DNA of 64,000 bases from Salinicoccus luteus DSM 17002 (GTDB lineage: Bacteria > Bacillota > Bacilli > Staphylococcales > Salinicoccaceae): the NCBI RefSeq assembly GCF_000712035.1, contig NZ_KL544008.1, positions 466,544-530,543 of the forward strand, read 5' to 3'. Under the pieces are notes generated by a model, which was not told the origin of the DNA, made no database searches, and saw nothing but the letters and a program-made list of their open reading frames with translations. The first letter of the stretch is position 1, and each line of letters starts with the position of its first letter. This document shows positions 1 through 8,974 of the stretch, in pieces. The translations under genes were made by a program, and so were the position numbers.

Positions 1-704
1 GGAACCCGAAAATGAAGAGGTACATCTTCACGGAAAGAAACGGCATCTACATCATCGATCTACAGAAGACAGTCAAAAAAGTAGGAGAGGCTTACGATTT
101 CGTAAAAAGCATCTCTGAAGAAGGCGGAAAAGTCCTTTTCGTTGGTACTAAGAAACAGGCTCAGGACGCAATCAAGGAAGAAGCGGAGCGCGCTGGTCAA
201 CTTTACGTCAACCAGAGATGGCTCGGTGGTATCCTGACGAACTACAAAACAATTTCAAAACGTATCAGACGCATCTCTGAAATCGAGAAAATGGAAGCAG
301 ACGGCATCTTCGATGTACTTCCGAAGAAGGAAGTTATGGAACTCCGCAAAGAATACACACGTCTGAACAAATTCCTCGGCGGTATCCGTGAGATGAAGGA
401 AATGCCGAAGGCACTCTTCATCGTCGACCCTAGAAAAGAGCGCAACGCGATCATGGAAGCTAAGAAACTCAACATTCCAATCGTTGCGATGGTCGATACA
501 AACTGTGATCCGGACGAAATCGACTATGTCATCCCTGCGAACGATGACGCCATCCGTGCAGTCAGACTGATGACAAGCAAAATGGCGGACGCGGTACTGG
601 AAGGACAGCAAGGCGTATCCGACCAGGAAATCGCTGCAGAGCAGAACATCGACATGGAAGAAGGCTCCGAAGAGGAGACTGTCGAAGCGGGCGAAAGCAA
701 ATAA
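1..704 (+). CDS. rpsB: 30S ribosomal protein S2 (5' partial)
   Basis: Small-subunit ribosomal protein S2, which joins the 30S head late in assembly and is needed for S1 docking or mRNA binding. The frame is open back to base 1 and the residues before the first internal Met read W-N-P-K-M-K-R-Y, the usual S2 sequence, so about 24 N-terminal residues lie outside the window. Family motifs such as [20 protein letters not shown] and PNDDAIRA-type ends (here [12 protein letters not shown]) are present. The C-terminal tail is acidic (Glu-rich), typical of staphylococcal S2. It is followed by a terminator and then tsf, the classic rpsB-tsf pair. The internal ATG at 12 is not the true start. Confidence 0.97.
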   Translation, partial: NPKMKRYIFTERNGIYIIDLQKTVKKVGEAYDFVKSISEEGGKVLFVGTKKQAQDAIKEEAERAGQLYVNQRWLGGILTNYKTISKRIRRISEIEKMEADGIFDVLPKKEVMELRKEYTRLNKFLGGIREMKEMPKALFIVDPRKERNAIMEAKKLNIPIVAMVDTNCDPDEIDYVIPANDDAIRAVRLMTSKMADAVLEGQQGVSDQEIAAEQNIDMEEGSEEETVEAGESK

Positions 705-717
705 AGCATTAAACAAC

Positions 718-750
718 GGTGATAAGTTCCTTACTCTTATCACCTTTTTT
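718..750 (+). terminator. rpsB-tsf intergenic terminator
   Basis: Perfect 9-bp stem (718-726 with 736-744, GGTGATAAG/CTTATCACC) with a 9-nt loop, followed by a run of T. It sits between rpsB and tsf and probably attenuates read-through, giving more rpsB than tsf message unless tsf has its own promoter. Confidence 0.85.
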
Positions 751-806
751 AAAAGACCGGGAGATTTTCCCGGTTCCTATTAAATATGATTCCAGGAGGA
801 TGGAAA

Positions 807-1685
807 ATGGCTATTTCTGCAAAATTGGTTAAAGAACTACGTGAAAAAACTGGTGCTGGAATGATGGACTGCAAGAAAGCACTCCAGGAAACTGATGGTG
901 ACATCGATAAAGCGGCAGACTACCTGCGTGAAAAAGGCATCTCCAAAGCTGCGAAGAAAGCGGACCGCATTGCGGCCGAAGGCATCGTACATGTCGCTTC
1001 AAAAGGCAATGACGGCGTCATCGTTGAAATCAACTCCGAAACTGACTTCGTTGCACGCAATGAAGAATTCCAGAAACTCGTCAAAGACATCGCAGAGCAC
1101 ATCCTTGACACTAAACCTGCTGACATCGAAGCGCTCAATGCGTCTGAAATGAATGGCAAGAAAGTCGAAGATGTCATGAATGAAGCGGTGGCGAAAATCG
1201 GTGAGAAACTCACTCTGAGAAGATTTGCCCTTGTTGAAAAGACGGACAATGATGCATTCGGCGAATACCTCCACATGGGTGGACGTATCGGCGTCTTGAC
1301 ACTTGTGGAAGATTCCACTGACGATGCGGCAGCGAAAGATGTTGCAATGCACGCAGCAGCACTGAATCCTAAATATGTCTCCAAAGACGAAGTGTCCCAG
1401 GAAGAACTCGAGCACGAAAGAGAAGTTCTCAAACAGCAGGCGTTGAATGAAGGCAAGCCTGAAAAGATCGTCGACAAAATGGTGGAAGGCAGAATGCGCA
1501 AGTATCTCGAAGAGATCTGCATCGTCGACCAGCCGTTCGTCAAGGATTCCGATCAGACTGTTGAACAGTTCCTGAAATCCAAAGGCGGCACACTCAAAAC
1601 TTTCATCCGCTTCGAAGTAGGCGAAGGTCTTGAAAAAAGACAGGAAAACTTTGCTGATGAAGTGATGGGGCAAGTGAATAAATAA
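807..1685 (+). CDS. tsf: Translation elongation factor Ts
   Basis: EF-Ts is the guanine nucleotide exchange factor that recycles EF-Tu-GDP to EF-Tu-GTP in the cytoplasm. The protein of 292 residues has the N-terminal UBA-like segment ([20 protein letters not shown], residues about 7-26) and the core signature [12 protein letters not shown]. Length matches the family. I chose ATG 807 because AGGAGG lies at 794-799 and the protein then begins [12 protein letters not shown]; an in-frame ATG at 786 would add seven residues absent from homologues and would precede the ribosome binding site. It follows rpsB after a terminator and is itself followed by a terminator. Confidence 0.97.
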   Translation: MAISAKLVKELREKTGAGMMDCKKALQETDGDIDKAADYLREKGISKAAKKADRIAAEGIVHVASKGNDGVIVEINSETDFVARNEEFQKLVKDIAEHILDTKPADIEALNASEMNGKKVEDVMNEAVAKIGEKLTLRRFALVEKTDNDAFGEYLHMGGRIGVLTLVEDSTDDAAAKDVAMHAAALNPKYVSKDEVSQEELEHEREVLKQQALNEGKPEKIVDKMVEGRMRKYLEEICIVDQPFVKDSDQTVEQFLKSKGGTLKTFIRFEVGEGLEKRQENFADEVMGQVNK

Positions 1686-1686
1686 T

Positions 1687-1712
1687 AAAAAGACACTTCG
1701 GTGTCTTTTTTT
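1687..1712 (+). terminator. tsf terminator
   Basis: Short stem AAAAAGACAC / GTGTCTTTTT closed by a TTCG tetraloop (1697-1700), ending in a T-run. It closes the rpsB-tsf unit. Confidence 0.9.
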
Positions 1713-1744
1713 CAGATAAGAAAAGTTTATTCTTCTTGCATCAT

Positions 1745-1791
1745 GCATCACCACAGTGGTGCACAAACATTTCCGGCTGAATGGATATAAT
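1745..1791 (+). promoter_or_regulatory. Putative pyrH promoter region with a palindrome
   Basis: A -10-like TATAAT is at 1786-1791, 27 bases before the pyrH start, but no good -35 is seen at 16-18 bp spacing. Just upstream, around 1749-1763, is an inverted repeat CACCAC-A-GTGGTG extended to TGCA-type ends. It could be an operator or part of the tsf 3' region. No known regulator is recognised. Confidence 0.4.
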
Positions 1792-1817
1792 ATTAAATTA
1801 TGTAAGGATGGAGACAT

Positions 1818-2540
1818 ATGCCTGAGACTTCCAAATACAAACGTATCGTATTGAAATTAAGTGGTGAGGCCCTGGCTGGTGAAGATGGCTTCGGCATCAA
1901 CCCGGTCGTAATCAAGAATATTGCCAAGCAGGTGAAAGAAGCCAAGGACCTTGGTGTGGAAATCGCAGTCATTGTCGGCGGCGGAAACATCTGGCGGGGG
2001 AAGGTCGGCAGCGACCTCGGCATGGACCGGGGCACAGCGGACTACATGGGCATGCTTGCCACCGTCATGAATTCACTTGCACTTCAGGACAGCCTGGAAC
2101 AGATGGACTGTGAGACACGGGTGCTCACTTCGATAGAAATGAAACAGGTGGCTGAACCCTATATAAGAAGACGTGCAATCAGACATCTCGAAAAGGGACG
2201 GATCGTCATCTTCGCAGCAGGTATAGGCAATCCATACTTCTCCACCGATACGACTGCGGCACTCCGGGCAGCAGAAGTCGAGGCGGATGTAATCCTGATG
2301 GGCAAGAATAATGTGGATGGCGTCTATTCAGCTGATCCGAAGCTTGATGACAATGCACACAAGTACGATACACTGACCTATATGGAAATGCTGCAGGAGA
2401 ACCTGCAGGTCATGGATGCAACTGCTTCATCCTTTTGTATGGACAATGACATACCGCTTGTGGTATTTTCGATTACAGAAGATGGCAATATAAAACGTGC
2501 TGTATCAGGTGAGACCATCGGTACAGAAATCAAAAAGTAA
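1818..2540 (+). CDS. pyrH: UMP kinase
   Basis: Uridylate kinase converts UMP + ATP to UDP + ADP in pyrimidine nucleotide synthesis; bacterial UMPK is a hexamer of the amino-acid kinase fold. The 240-residue length fits. Visible motifs are KLSGEALAG near the N-terminus (phosphate binding), [10 protein letters not shown] (residues about 54-63), the TDTTAALRA segment, and [11 protein letters not shown]. The start ATG 1818 has GGATGGAGA upstream. It lies after the tsf terminator and 15 bp before frr, the usual pyrH-frr pair. Confidence 0.97.
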   Translation: MPETSKYKRIVLKLSGEALAGEDGFGINPVVIKNIAKQVKEAKDLGVEIAVIVGGGNIWRGKVGSDLGMDRGTADYMGMLATVMNSLALQDSLEQMDCETRVLTSIEMKQVAEPYIRRRAIRHLEKGRIVIFAAGIGNPYFSTDTTAALRAAEVEADVILMGKNNVDGVYSADPKLDDNAHKYDTLTYMEMLQENLQVMDATASSFCMDNDIPLVVFSITEDGNIKRAVSGETIGTEIKK

Positions 2541-2555
2541 TGGGAGAGAAAGAAC

Positions 2556-3113
2556 ATGAGTGAATCAGTCTTAAAAGATGCAAAGTCAAAAATGCAGAAG
2601 TCACTGGAGAGCTTGAGCAGGGAGCTTGCTTCAATCCGTACAGGCCGTGCGAATGCAAACATGCTTGATCGTGTAACAGTGGACTACTATGGTGCCCCGA
2701 CCCCTGTCAATCAGCTTGCAGGCATATCTGTGCCTGAAGCGCGGATGCTCACTGTGACACCTTACGACAAAGGTTCAGTCGATGATGTCCTCAAAGCCAT
2801 CCAGCAAGCTGATCTTGGTGTGAACCCTACAAGCGACGGTACGATGATCCGCATCACCGTGCCACAGCTGACAGAGGAACGCCGCAAGGAATTCGTCAAG
2901 GATGCCCGCAAGGAAGGCGAAAATGCCAAAGTTGCAATCCGCAACATCAGACGTGATGCCAATGACGAATTGAAGCGTCTTGAAAAAGATGGTGAGCTGA
3001 CCGAAGATGACCTCAGGAGCTATACAGAAGATGTACAGCAATTGACGAATGACTACATTGATCAGATCGACAAGATGTGCGACGACAAGGAAAGTGACAT
3101 CATGGAAGTCTGA
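2556..3113 (+). CDS. frr: Ribosome recycling factor
   Basis: RRF, with EF-G, splits the post-termination ribosome. The 185-residue protein has the diagnostic [13 protein letters not shown] segment, [14 protein letters not shown] and the C-terminal helix with [10 protein letters not shown]. Start ATG 2556 has GGGAGAG upstream. It is co-transcribed with pyrH (15-bp gap) and is followed by a terminator. Confidence 0.97.
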   Translation: MSESVLKDAKSKMQKSLESLSRELASIRTGRANANMLDRVTVDYYGAPTPVNQLAGISVPEARMLTVTPYDKGSVDDVLKAIQQADLGVNPTSDGTMIRITVPQLTEERRKEFVKDARKEGENAKVAIRNIRRDANDELKRLEKDGELTEDDLRSYTEDVQQLTNDYIDQIDKMCDDKESDIMEV

Positions 3114-3124
3114 ATCATCATTCC

Positions 3125-3152
3125 AGGGCAGGATTTTCCTGCCTGTTTTTTT
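3125..3152 (+). terminator. frr terminator
   Basis: Stem GGCAGGA (3127-3133) / TCCTGCC (3137-3143) with a 3-nt loop, followed by TGTTTTTTT. It closes the pyrH-frr unit. The next 90 bases hold a TATAAT at 3221-3226 without a clear -35, so the uppS promoter is not settled. Confidence 0.88.
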
Positions 3153-3243
3153 ATGTTCGCAATATTATATGGTAGAATAAAGTGATTGAGGACACGATAT
3201 TATCAATGTATACTAATAATTATAATGCTTCAGGAGGATTGTT

Positions 3244-3996
3244 ATGTTTGGTTGGAAGAAGCAAAAGAGAACCGATTCCGAAAAAGAGCTGCCTGCACAT
3301 ATCGCCATCATCATGGACGGAAATGGAAGGTATGCCAAACAGAAAAATAAACCAAGGATAAACGGTCATTATGAAGGCATGCAGAATGTAAAGAGCATTA
3401 CACGGCATGCTTCAGATCTCGGCATCAAATATTTAACTCTATATGCTTTTTCCACGGAGAACTGGTCACGGCCGAAAAGCGAAGTGAACTATCTGATGAA
3501 ACTGCCGGGGGATTTCCTCGGAACATTTCTGCCGGAACTCATAGAGAAGAATGTCAAGGTCAGTACCATCGGAAACCTTGATGCCCTGCCGATACATACT
3601 AAAAAAGCCGTACAGCAGGCGATTGACAAGACTTGCCACAATACGGGACTGAATCTTATCTTTGCGCTCAACTATGGGGGGCGGGATGAGCTGATCCAGG
3701 CATTTCGGAAGATGGCCAATGAAGTTTCCCGGGGTGATCTCGACCCGGAGGACATTACGGCTGAAATGGTAGACCAGCATCTCATGACATGTACGATTCC
3801 CGATCCTGAAATGCTCATCCGTACAAGCGGAGAATACAGATTGAGCAATTTTCTTTTATGGCAGTCGTCATACAGCGAACTGTTTTTCACAGAAACACTA
3901 TGGCCTGAATTTTCAACAGAAGAACTCGATCATATGATTTCCCAATACAGGAAGCGTGAGAGAAGGTTCGGGGGACTTACCAAAGAGGAGGAATGA
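3244..3996 (+). CDS. uppS: Isoprenyl transferase (undecaprenyl diphosphate synthase)
   Basis: Cis-prenyltransferase that condenses IPP units onto FPP to give the C55 lipid carrier for wall polymers. The protein has 250 residues. The catalytic motif [15 protein letters not shown] (Asp near residue 26) and the conserved [11 protein letters not shown] and [22 protein letters not shown] segments are present. Start ATG 3244 follows AGGAGG with 7-bp spacing. It is the first gene of a uppS-cdsA-dxr-rseP-proS run; cdsA begins 2 bp after its stop. Confidence 0.97.
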   Translation: MFGWKKQKRTDSEKELPAHIAIIMDGNGRYAKQKNKPRINGHYEGMQNVKSITRHASDLGIKYLTLYAFSTENWSRPKSEVNYLMKLPGDFLGTFLPELIEKNVKVSTIGNLDALPIHTKKAVQQAIDKTCHNTGLNLIFALNYGGRDELIQAFRKMANEVSRGDLDPEDITAEMVDQHLMTCTIPDPEMLIRTSGEYRLSNFLLWQSSYSELFFTETLWPEFSTEELDHMISQYRKRERRFGGLTKEEE

Positions 3997-3997
3997 C

Positions 3998-4786
3998 ATG
4001 AAGACGAGGACGATAACTGCAATCATCGCCTTATTAATTTTTGTACCCATTGTCGTTTTGGGCTCATGGCCTCTGCTGATCACAGTCTTCCTTCTGGCCT
4101 ATACTGCGCTCTATGAAATACTCAAGATGAACCGCATCCACATCTTCTCCATTCCCGGGATGCTCTCCATGGTGGCACTTTTCATCATCATGATGCCGCA
4201 GGAGTCCTACATGCCCTATATTTCGATGTTCCAAGTGGACCTGATCATCGTCATGGCACTGCTCATGCTGAGTTTCACCGTCATCAGCAAGAACAGGTTC
4301 TCATTCGTGGACATGGGATTCTGCGTGCTCGCAGTGGCCTATGTGGGCATCGGCTTCATGTATTTCTACGAAACGCGGGAAGAAGGCATCATCTACATAC
4401 TGTACGGCCTGCTGATCGTCTGGGTAACCGACACGGGCGCCTATCTTTTCGGTCGTGCGATCGGCCGCAGGAAACTGTGGCCGCAGATCAGTCCAAACAA
4501 GACCGTCGAAGGTTTCCTGGGAGGCATATTCTGCAGCGTGCTGCTGGCCCTCCTGTTCTATCTGACGGGTTGGATCGAAGGCGTTCATGTGCTTCTGTTC
4601 CTGCTACTGACAATGATTCTGAGCATGTTTGGACAACTGGGTGACCTCGTCGAATCCGCACTGAAACGCCATTTTGACGTCAAGGATTCCGGGCGGCTGC
4701 TGCCGGGGCACGGCGGTGTGCTCGACCGCTTCGACAGTTTCATCTTCGTTCTGCCCCTGATGAACATATTACCGATAATAACTTAA
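3998..4786 (+). CDS. cdsA: Phosphatidate cytidylyltransferase
   Basis: Makes CDP-diacylglycerol from CTP and phosphatidic acid at the membrane, the precursor used by PgsA (also in this window). The 262-residue protein has several hydrophobic segments, beginning with an N-terminal one (about residues 5-40), and ends with the CDS signature: [12 protein letters not shown], then [18 protein letters not shown] and [14 protein letters not shown] chose ATG 3998 since it follows AAGAGGAGG directly at the uppS stop; an in-frame upstream start at 3956 lies within uppS. Confidence 0.96.
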   Translation: MKTRTITAIIALLIFVPIVVLGSWPLLITVFLLAYTALYEILKMNRIHIFSIPGMLSMVALFIIMMPQESYMPYISMFQVDLIIVMALLMLSFTVISKNRFSFVDMGFCVLAVAYVGIGFMYFYETREEGIIYILYGLLIVWVTDTGAYLFGRAIGRRKLWPQISPNKTVEGFLGGIFCSVLLALLFYLTGWIEGVHVLLFLLLTMILSMFGQLGDLVESALKRHFDVKDSGRLLPGHGGVLDRFDSFIFVLPLMNILPIIT

Positions 4787-4807
4787 TCCAGAATACAGGT
4801 GAGTCTT

Positions 4808-5932
4808 ATGAAAACAATTTCCATACTAGGTGCAACAGGCTCCATTGGAACACAGGCGCTGACAGTCATAGGGAACAACCCTGGGCAATTCGAACTCGGG
4901 AGCATTTCGATCGGCACGAACATAAAAGCGCTGGAGAAGATCCTTGAATCATTCAGGCCGAAACTGGTGAGTGTCATGAAGGATGCGGACCGTCTCCACC
5001 TGAAAGACAGATATCCCGATATCGAGTTCACATGTGGCCGGGAAGGGCTGATGGCGGTGGCGACGGATGATTCGGACACCCTGCTCACAGCTGTAATGGG
5101 CAGTGTCGGCCTCGAACCGACACTCGCTGCAATCGATGCCGGCAAGGATATTGCGCTTGCCAACAAGGAGACGCTTGTTGCCGCCGGGGAGATTGTAATG
5201 GCGAAGGCCAGGGGGAAGAATGTCTCCATCATCCCCGTCGATTCGGAGCATTCTGCCATATTCCAGTGCCTGAGGGGTGAGGACCTGCGTGAGATGAAGC
5301 GCATCATCCTGACTGCGAGCGGCGGTTCCTTCCGCGACCTCTCCCGCGGCGAGCTCCAGAATGTGACGCTCGAGCGTGCACTCGACCATCCGAACTGGGC
5401 GATGGGCCGGAAAATCACGATCGACTCTGCCACCATGATGAACAAGGGGCTCGAAGTCATCGAGGCAAAATGGCTTTTTGATGCGGAAGTGGACCAGATT
5501 TCCACAATACTGCATCGGGAGAGCACGATCCACTCCATGGTCGAATTCGTCGACAACAGCATCATGGCACAGATGGGAACGCCGGATATGAAGACGGCCA
5601 TCCAGTTTGCATTCAGCCATCCGAAAAGGCTGCCGATGGACAATCCGATGGATTTCGATGCACTCGGCCAGCTCAACTTCAAGCCAATGGATCTGGAACG
5701 TTTCCGGATGCTCGCGCTCGCATATGATGCGCTCCGGATAGGCGGCACGATGCCGGCTGTCATGAATGCTGCCAATGAATATGCAGTGAACCGCTTCCTG
5801 GAGGGGGAAATCTCCTTTCTGGAAATAGAGGAGATCGTCGAATCGCGCATGGACAGCCATGAGGCGATCCAGAATCCGGATCTTGATACGATTCTCTACT
5901 ACGACCGGCTCTACAAGTCTGATATGAGGTGA
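4808..5932 (+). CDS. dxr: 1-deoxy-D-xylulose-5-phosphate reductoisomerase
   Basis: Second step of the MEP isoprenoid pathway: NADPH-dependent conversion of DXP to MEP. The protein is about 374 residues. The N-terminal dinucleotide motif GATGSIGTQAL is followed by ALANKETLVAAG, the substrate and metal segment VDSEHSAIFQCLRG, and TIDSATMMNKGLEVIEA. ATG 4808 is preferred over GTG 4799 because AGGTGA at 4797-4802 gives 5-bp spacing. Its presence is notable for a Staphylococcus relative, since staphylococci use the mevalonate route; Salinicoccus and other more distant Staphylococcaceae may differ. Lies between cdsA and rseP as in Bacillus. Confidence 0.95.
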   Translation: MKTISILGATGSIGTQALTVIGNNPGQFELGSISIGTNIKALEKILESFRPKLVSVMKDADRLHLKDRYPDIEFTCGREGLMAVATDDSDTLLTAVMGSVGLEPTLAAIDAGKDIALANKETLVAAGEIVMAKARGKNVSIIPVDSEHSAIFQCLRGEDLREMKRIILTASGGSFRDLSRGELQNVTLERALDHPNWAMGRKITIDSATMMNKGLEVIEAKWLFDAEVDQISTILHRESTIHSMVEFVDNSIMAQMGTPDMKTAIQFAFSHPKRLPMDNPMDFDALGQLNFKPMDLERFRMLALAYDALRIGGTMPAVMNAANEYAVNRFLEGEISFLEIEEIVESRMDSHEAIQNPDLDTILYYDRLYKSDMR

Positions 5933-5936
5933 TGAA

Positions 5937-7220
5937 ATGACCGGCATTTTAGCTTTTATTGTTGTTTTCGGTGTGCTGGTGACGGTTCACGAACTCGGAC
6001 ACCTGGTCTTTGCCAAACGGGCCGGCATCATGTGTCCCGAATTTGCCATCGGCATGGGACCGAAGATATTTTCATACAAATATAATGATACACTCTACAC
6101 CGTACGGCTGCTGCCCGTCGGCGGCTACGTGCGGATGGCTTCCGAAGAGATGGAAGTCAACCCGTTGAATGCCGGTATGCGGGTGCAGCTCAAGGTGGAT
6201 GATAGGGATGAGATCACGCATATCATCCTCGATGATAAGCACAATTTCACCCAGATAGAAGAAGTGGAAGTCATCGAATCCGATATTACGAAAGAGATGT
6301 ACATCCGTGCGAGCCGTCTTCATGACGGCGAGGAGGTCACCTACAGCCTGGCGCATGAAGCCTACTTCGTCGAGAATTCGCAGCTGGAACGCATTGCGCC
6401 GAAGGAGTCACGCTTTGAGTCGAAGTCCGTCGGACACCGATTCATGACGCTTGCTGCGGGACCGCTGATGAACTTCGTCCTGGCATTCGTCCTGTTTACG
6501 GTGCTGTTCTATGTGCAGGGCAAGCCGACGGATGAAGCAGTCGTCGGTTTTGTTGCAGAGGATACACCTGCTGAAGAAGCAGGTCTCCAGGAAGGGGACC
6601 GTCTCGAGAGCATCAACGGTGAGACTGTCGATGACTGGAATGACATGTCGGCCATCATCCAGGAGCAGGGTGAGCAGCCGCTTGATATCGAAGTGGCCAA
6701 TGATGGTGAATCCCGGACAGTGGAGATGACACCGGTCGTCGAGACCACGGAACTCCCGGACGGCGAAACGTCGGAACGACTCATCATCGGCATCGGCGCC
6801 GAGATGGAACGCGGTGTCTTCTCCCCGATACTCTGGGGTGCTGAACAGACCGTCCAGATGAGTACCATGATTTTTGATTTGGTCGTCAATATGTTTATAA
6901 GTATTGTTGAAGGTACATTCTCCTTCGACATGCTGAACGGACCGGTCGGCATATACAAGGTGACTGAAGAGGTGGCGGCACAGGGGCTGATCACACTGAT
7001 CAACTTTACCGCCATCCTGAGTGTCAACCTCGGCATCATGAACCTGCTGCCGATTCCAGCACTGGACGGGGGACGCATCCTGTTCGTCCTCTATGAAGGC
7101 ATATTCAGAAAACCGCTGAACAAGAAGGTGGAACTGAATATCCAGCTGATTGGCGTACTGTTCCTGCTGATGGTCATGATTCTAGTAACATGGAATGACA
7201 TAAAGACATTTTTCCTTTAG
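5937..7220 (+). CDS. rseP: RIP metalloprotease RseP/RasP
   Basis: Site-2 intramembrane zinc protease; in Bacillus RasP cleaves anti-sigma factors and signal-peptide remnants. The 427-residue protein has HELGH at about residues 20-24 in the first membrane segment, a PDZ domain around 195-270 (GFVAEDTPAEEAGLQEGDRL), and the second catalytic motif NLLPIPALDGG near 370 in a C-terminal membrane segment. A hydrophobic stretch MNFVLAFVLFTVLFYV is near residue 180. Start ATG 5937 is 4 bp after the dxr stop with AGGTGA upstream. Confidence 0.95.
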   Translation: MTGILAFIVVFGVLVTVHELGHLVFAKRAGIMCPEFAIGMGPKIFSYKYNDTLYTVRLLPVGGYVRMASEEMEVNPLNAGMRVQLKVDDRDEITHIILDDKHNFTQIEEVEVIESDITKEMYIRASRLHDGEEVTYSLAHEAYFVENSQLERIAPKESRFESKSVGHRFMTLAAGPLMNFVLAFVLFTVLFYVQGKPTDEAVVGFVAEDTPAEEAGLQEGDRLESINGETVDDWNDMSAIIQEQGEQPLDIEVANDGESRTVEMTPVVETTELPDGETSERLIIGIGAEMERGVFSPILWGAEQTVQMSTMIFDLVVNMFISIVEGTFSFDMLNGPVGIYKVTEEVAAQGLITLINFTAILSVNLGIMNLLPIPALDGGRILFVLYEGIFRKPLNKKVELNIQLIGVLFLLMVMILVTWNDIKTFFL

Positions 7221-7231
7221 GAGTGAAGTGA

Positions 7232-8920
7232 ATGAGACAATCCAGAATGTTTATACCAACAATGCGTGAAACACCGCAGGACGCAGACAGCCTGAGCCAC
7301 CGGCTGATGCTGAAATCGGGCATGATCAAGCAGATGGCGAGCGGCATATACACCTACCTGCCGATTACGAAGCTCGTTCTGAACAACATCGAACAGATCG
7401 TCAGGGAAGAGATGAACGCCATCGACGGCGTGGAAATCCATATGCCCGTTCTGCATCCGAAGGAACTTTGGCAGGAATCCGGACGCTGGGAGGCATACGG
7501 CAGTGAACTGATGCGCATGAAGGACCGCCACGAGCGCGATTTCGCCCTTGGACCGACACATGAGGAGATTGTGACGGCCCTCTTGCGCGACGAGCTGAAG
7601 AGCTACAAGAAGCTCCCGCTGACGCTGTTCCAGATCCAGACGAAATTCCGGGACGAGCTGCGTCCACGGTTTGGACTGCTGCGCGGGCGCGAGTTCATCA
7701 TGAAGGATGCCTATTCCTTCCATAGTAATGAAGCATCGCTGGATGAGACATACCACGACATGTATAATGCCTATTCGAACATCTTCTCCCGCGTCGGACT
7801 GAACTATCGGGCAGTCGAAGCGGATTCCGGGGCGATCGGCGGCAGCCATACCCATGAATTCATGGCGCTTGCGGATATCGGTGAAGACACGATTGCATAC
7901 ACCGACGGCAGCAACTATGCGGCGAACATCGAAAAGGCGGGCTGTCCGGTACCGGAAGCGAAGGAGATCCACAGCGACAGGGAACTGGAGAAGGTGGCGA
8001 CACCGGATGTAGCGACATGCAGCTCCCTTGCGGAATTCCTGGACATCAATCTGGATGAGACGACGAAGACGATGGTTCTGCGTGTCGACAACGACTACGT
8101 GATAATTCTGCTCCGGGGGGACCACGAACTGAACGATGTGAAGGTCAAGTCCCATTTTGGCACCGATGATATCGACTTCGCGACGGATGAAGAGATCGAG
8201 AACCTGCTGAGTGCTTCACCCGGCAGTCTCGGTCCGGTCGGAACCAGTCTGCCGGTATACCTGGATTATCAGGTCAGGAACATGCAGGACTATCCGACAG
8301 GAGCGAACGAGAGCGGCCATCACTTCATCAATGTCAATCATGGACGGGACTTCGAAGTCAGTGAATTCGGAGATTTCCGCTTCATCACCGAAGGTGAAAT
8401 GGCACAGGATGGCAGCGGTCCGGTCAAGTTCATGAGAGGCATCGAGGTCGGCCAGGTCTTCAAACTGGGCACCAAGTATTCTGAAGCGATGAACCTGAAC
8501 GTATTGGATGAGAACGGCAGAAGTGTGCCTGTACTCATGGGCTGCTATGGCGTCGGCATTTCAAGGACCCTGTCCGCCATCATTGAAAGCCACCATGACG
8601 ACCGGGGCATCATCTGGCCGAAGGCCGTCACACCTTTCGACGTGCACATCATCACCGCCAATCCGAAGGATGAAGAAGGTGCCGGCATTGCGGAACGACT
8701 CTATGAGGAGCTCGGCAAGCGGTATCGTGTGCTGTATGACGACAGGAAAGAGCGGGCTGGTGTGAAATTTGCAGACTCCGACCTTATCGGCCTGCCGTAC
8801 AGGATCGTCGTCGGCCGTGCAGCCAAAGAGGGTAAAGTGGAAGTGAAGGCAAGGAACAGCGAAGACTCCATGGAGTTGCCGATAGATGACGTAATGCAGT
8901 ATCTGGAAGTGAACTATTAA
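7232..8920 (+). CDS. proS: Prolyl-tRNA synthetase
   Basis: Class II aminoacyl-tRNA synthetase charging tRNA-Pro. The 562-residue protein is the bacterial type with an inserted editing domain (roughly residues 225-400). Motif 2 ([20 protein letters not shown]) and motif 3 region ([11 protein letters not shown]) are visible; the anticodon-binding domain is at the C-terminus ([21 protein letters not shown]). Start ATG 7232 follows AGGAGTGAAG. Last gene of the uppS-to-proS run before a strong terminator. Confidence 0.97.
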   Translation: MRQSRMFIPTMRETPQDADSLSHRLMLKSGMIKQMASGIYTYLPITKLVLNNIEQIVREEMNAIDGVEIHMPVLHPKELWQESGRWEAYGSELMRMKDRHERDFALGPTHEEIVTALLRDELKSYKKLPLTLFQIQTKFRDELRPRFGLLRGREFIMKDAYSFHSNEASLDETYHDMYNAYSNIFSRVGLNYRAVEADSGAIGGSHTHEFMALADIGEDTIAYTDGSNYAANIEKAGCPVPEAKEIHSDRELEKVATPDVATCSSLAEFLDINLDETTKTMVLRVDNDYVIILLRGDHELNDVKVKSHFGTDDIDFATDEEIENLLSASPGSLGPVGTSLPVYLDYQVRNMQDYPTGANESGHHFINVNHGRDFEVSEFGDFRFITEGEMAQDGSGPVKFMRGIEVGQVFKLGTKYSEAMNLNVLDENGRSVPVLMGCYGVGISRTLSAIIESHHDDRGIIWPKAVTPFDVHIITANPKDEEGAGIAERLYEELGKRYRVLYDDRKERAGVKFADSDLIGLPYRIVVGRAAKEGKVEVKARNSEDSMELPIDDVMQYLEVNY

Positions 8921-8930
8921 AAGAAGTTGG

Positions 8931-8960
8931 GCGCGTAAATCCTGGATTTACGCGCTTTTA
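8931..8960 (+). terminator. proS terminator
   Basis: Perfect 10-bp stem GCGCGTAAAT (8931-8940) / ATTTACGCGC (8946-8955) with a 5-nt loop, followed by TTTTA. It sits right before the polC ribosome binding site, so polC transcription may depend on partial read-through. Confidence 0.88.
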
Positions 8961-8974
8961 TAGGAGTGTTGCAA

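Noticed and set aside
4783-5947. Two long - strand frames opposite dxr
   Set aside because: Both overlap a complete dxr with all motifs. Residue composition (Ser/Arg or His/Arg-rich) is shadow-like and no ribosome site is present.
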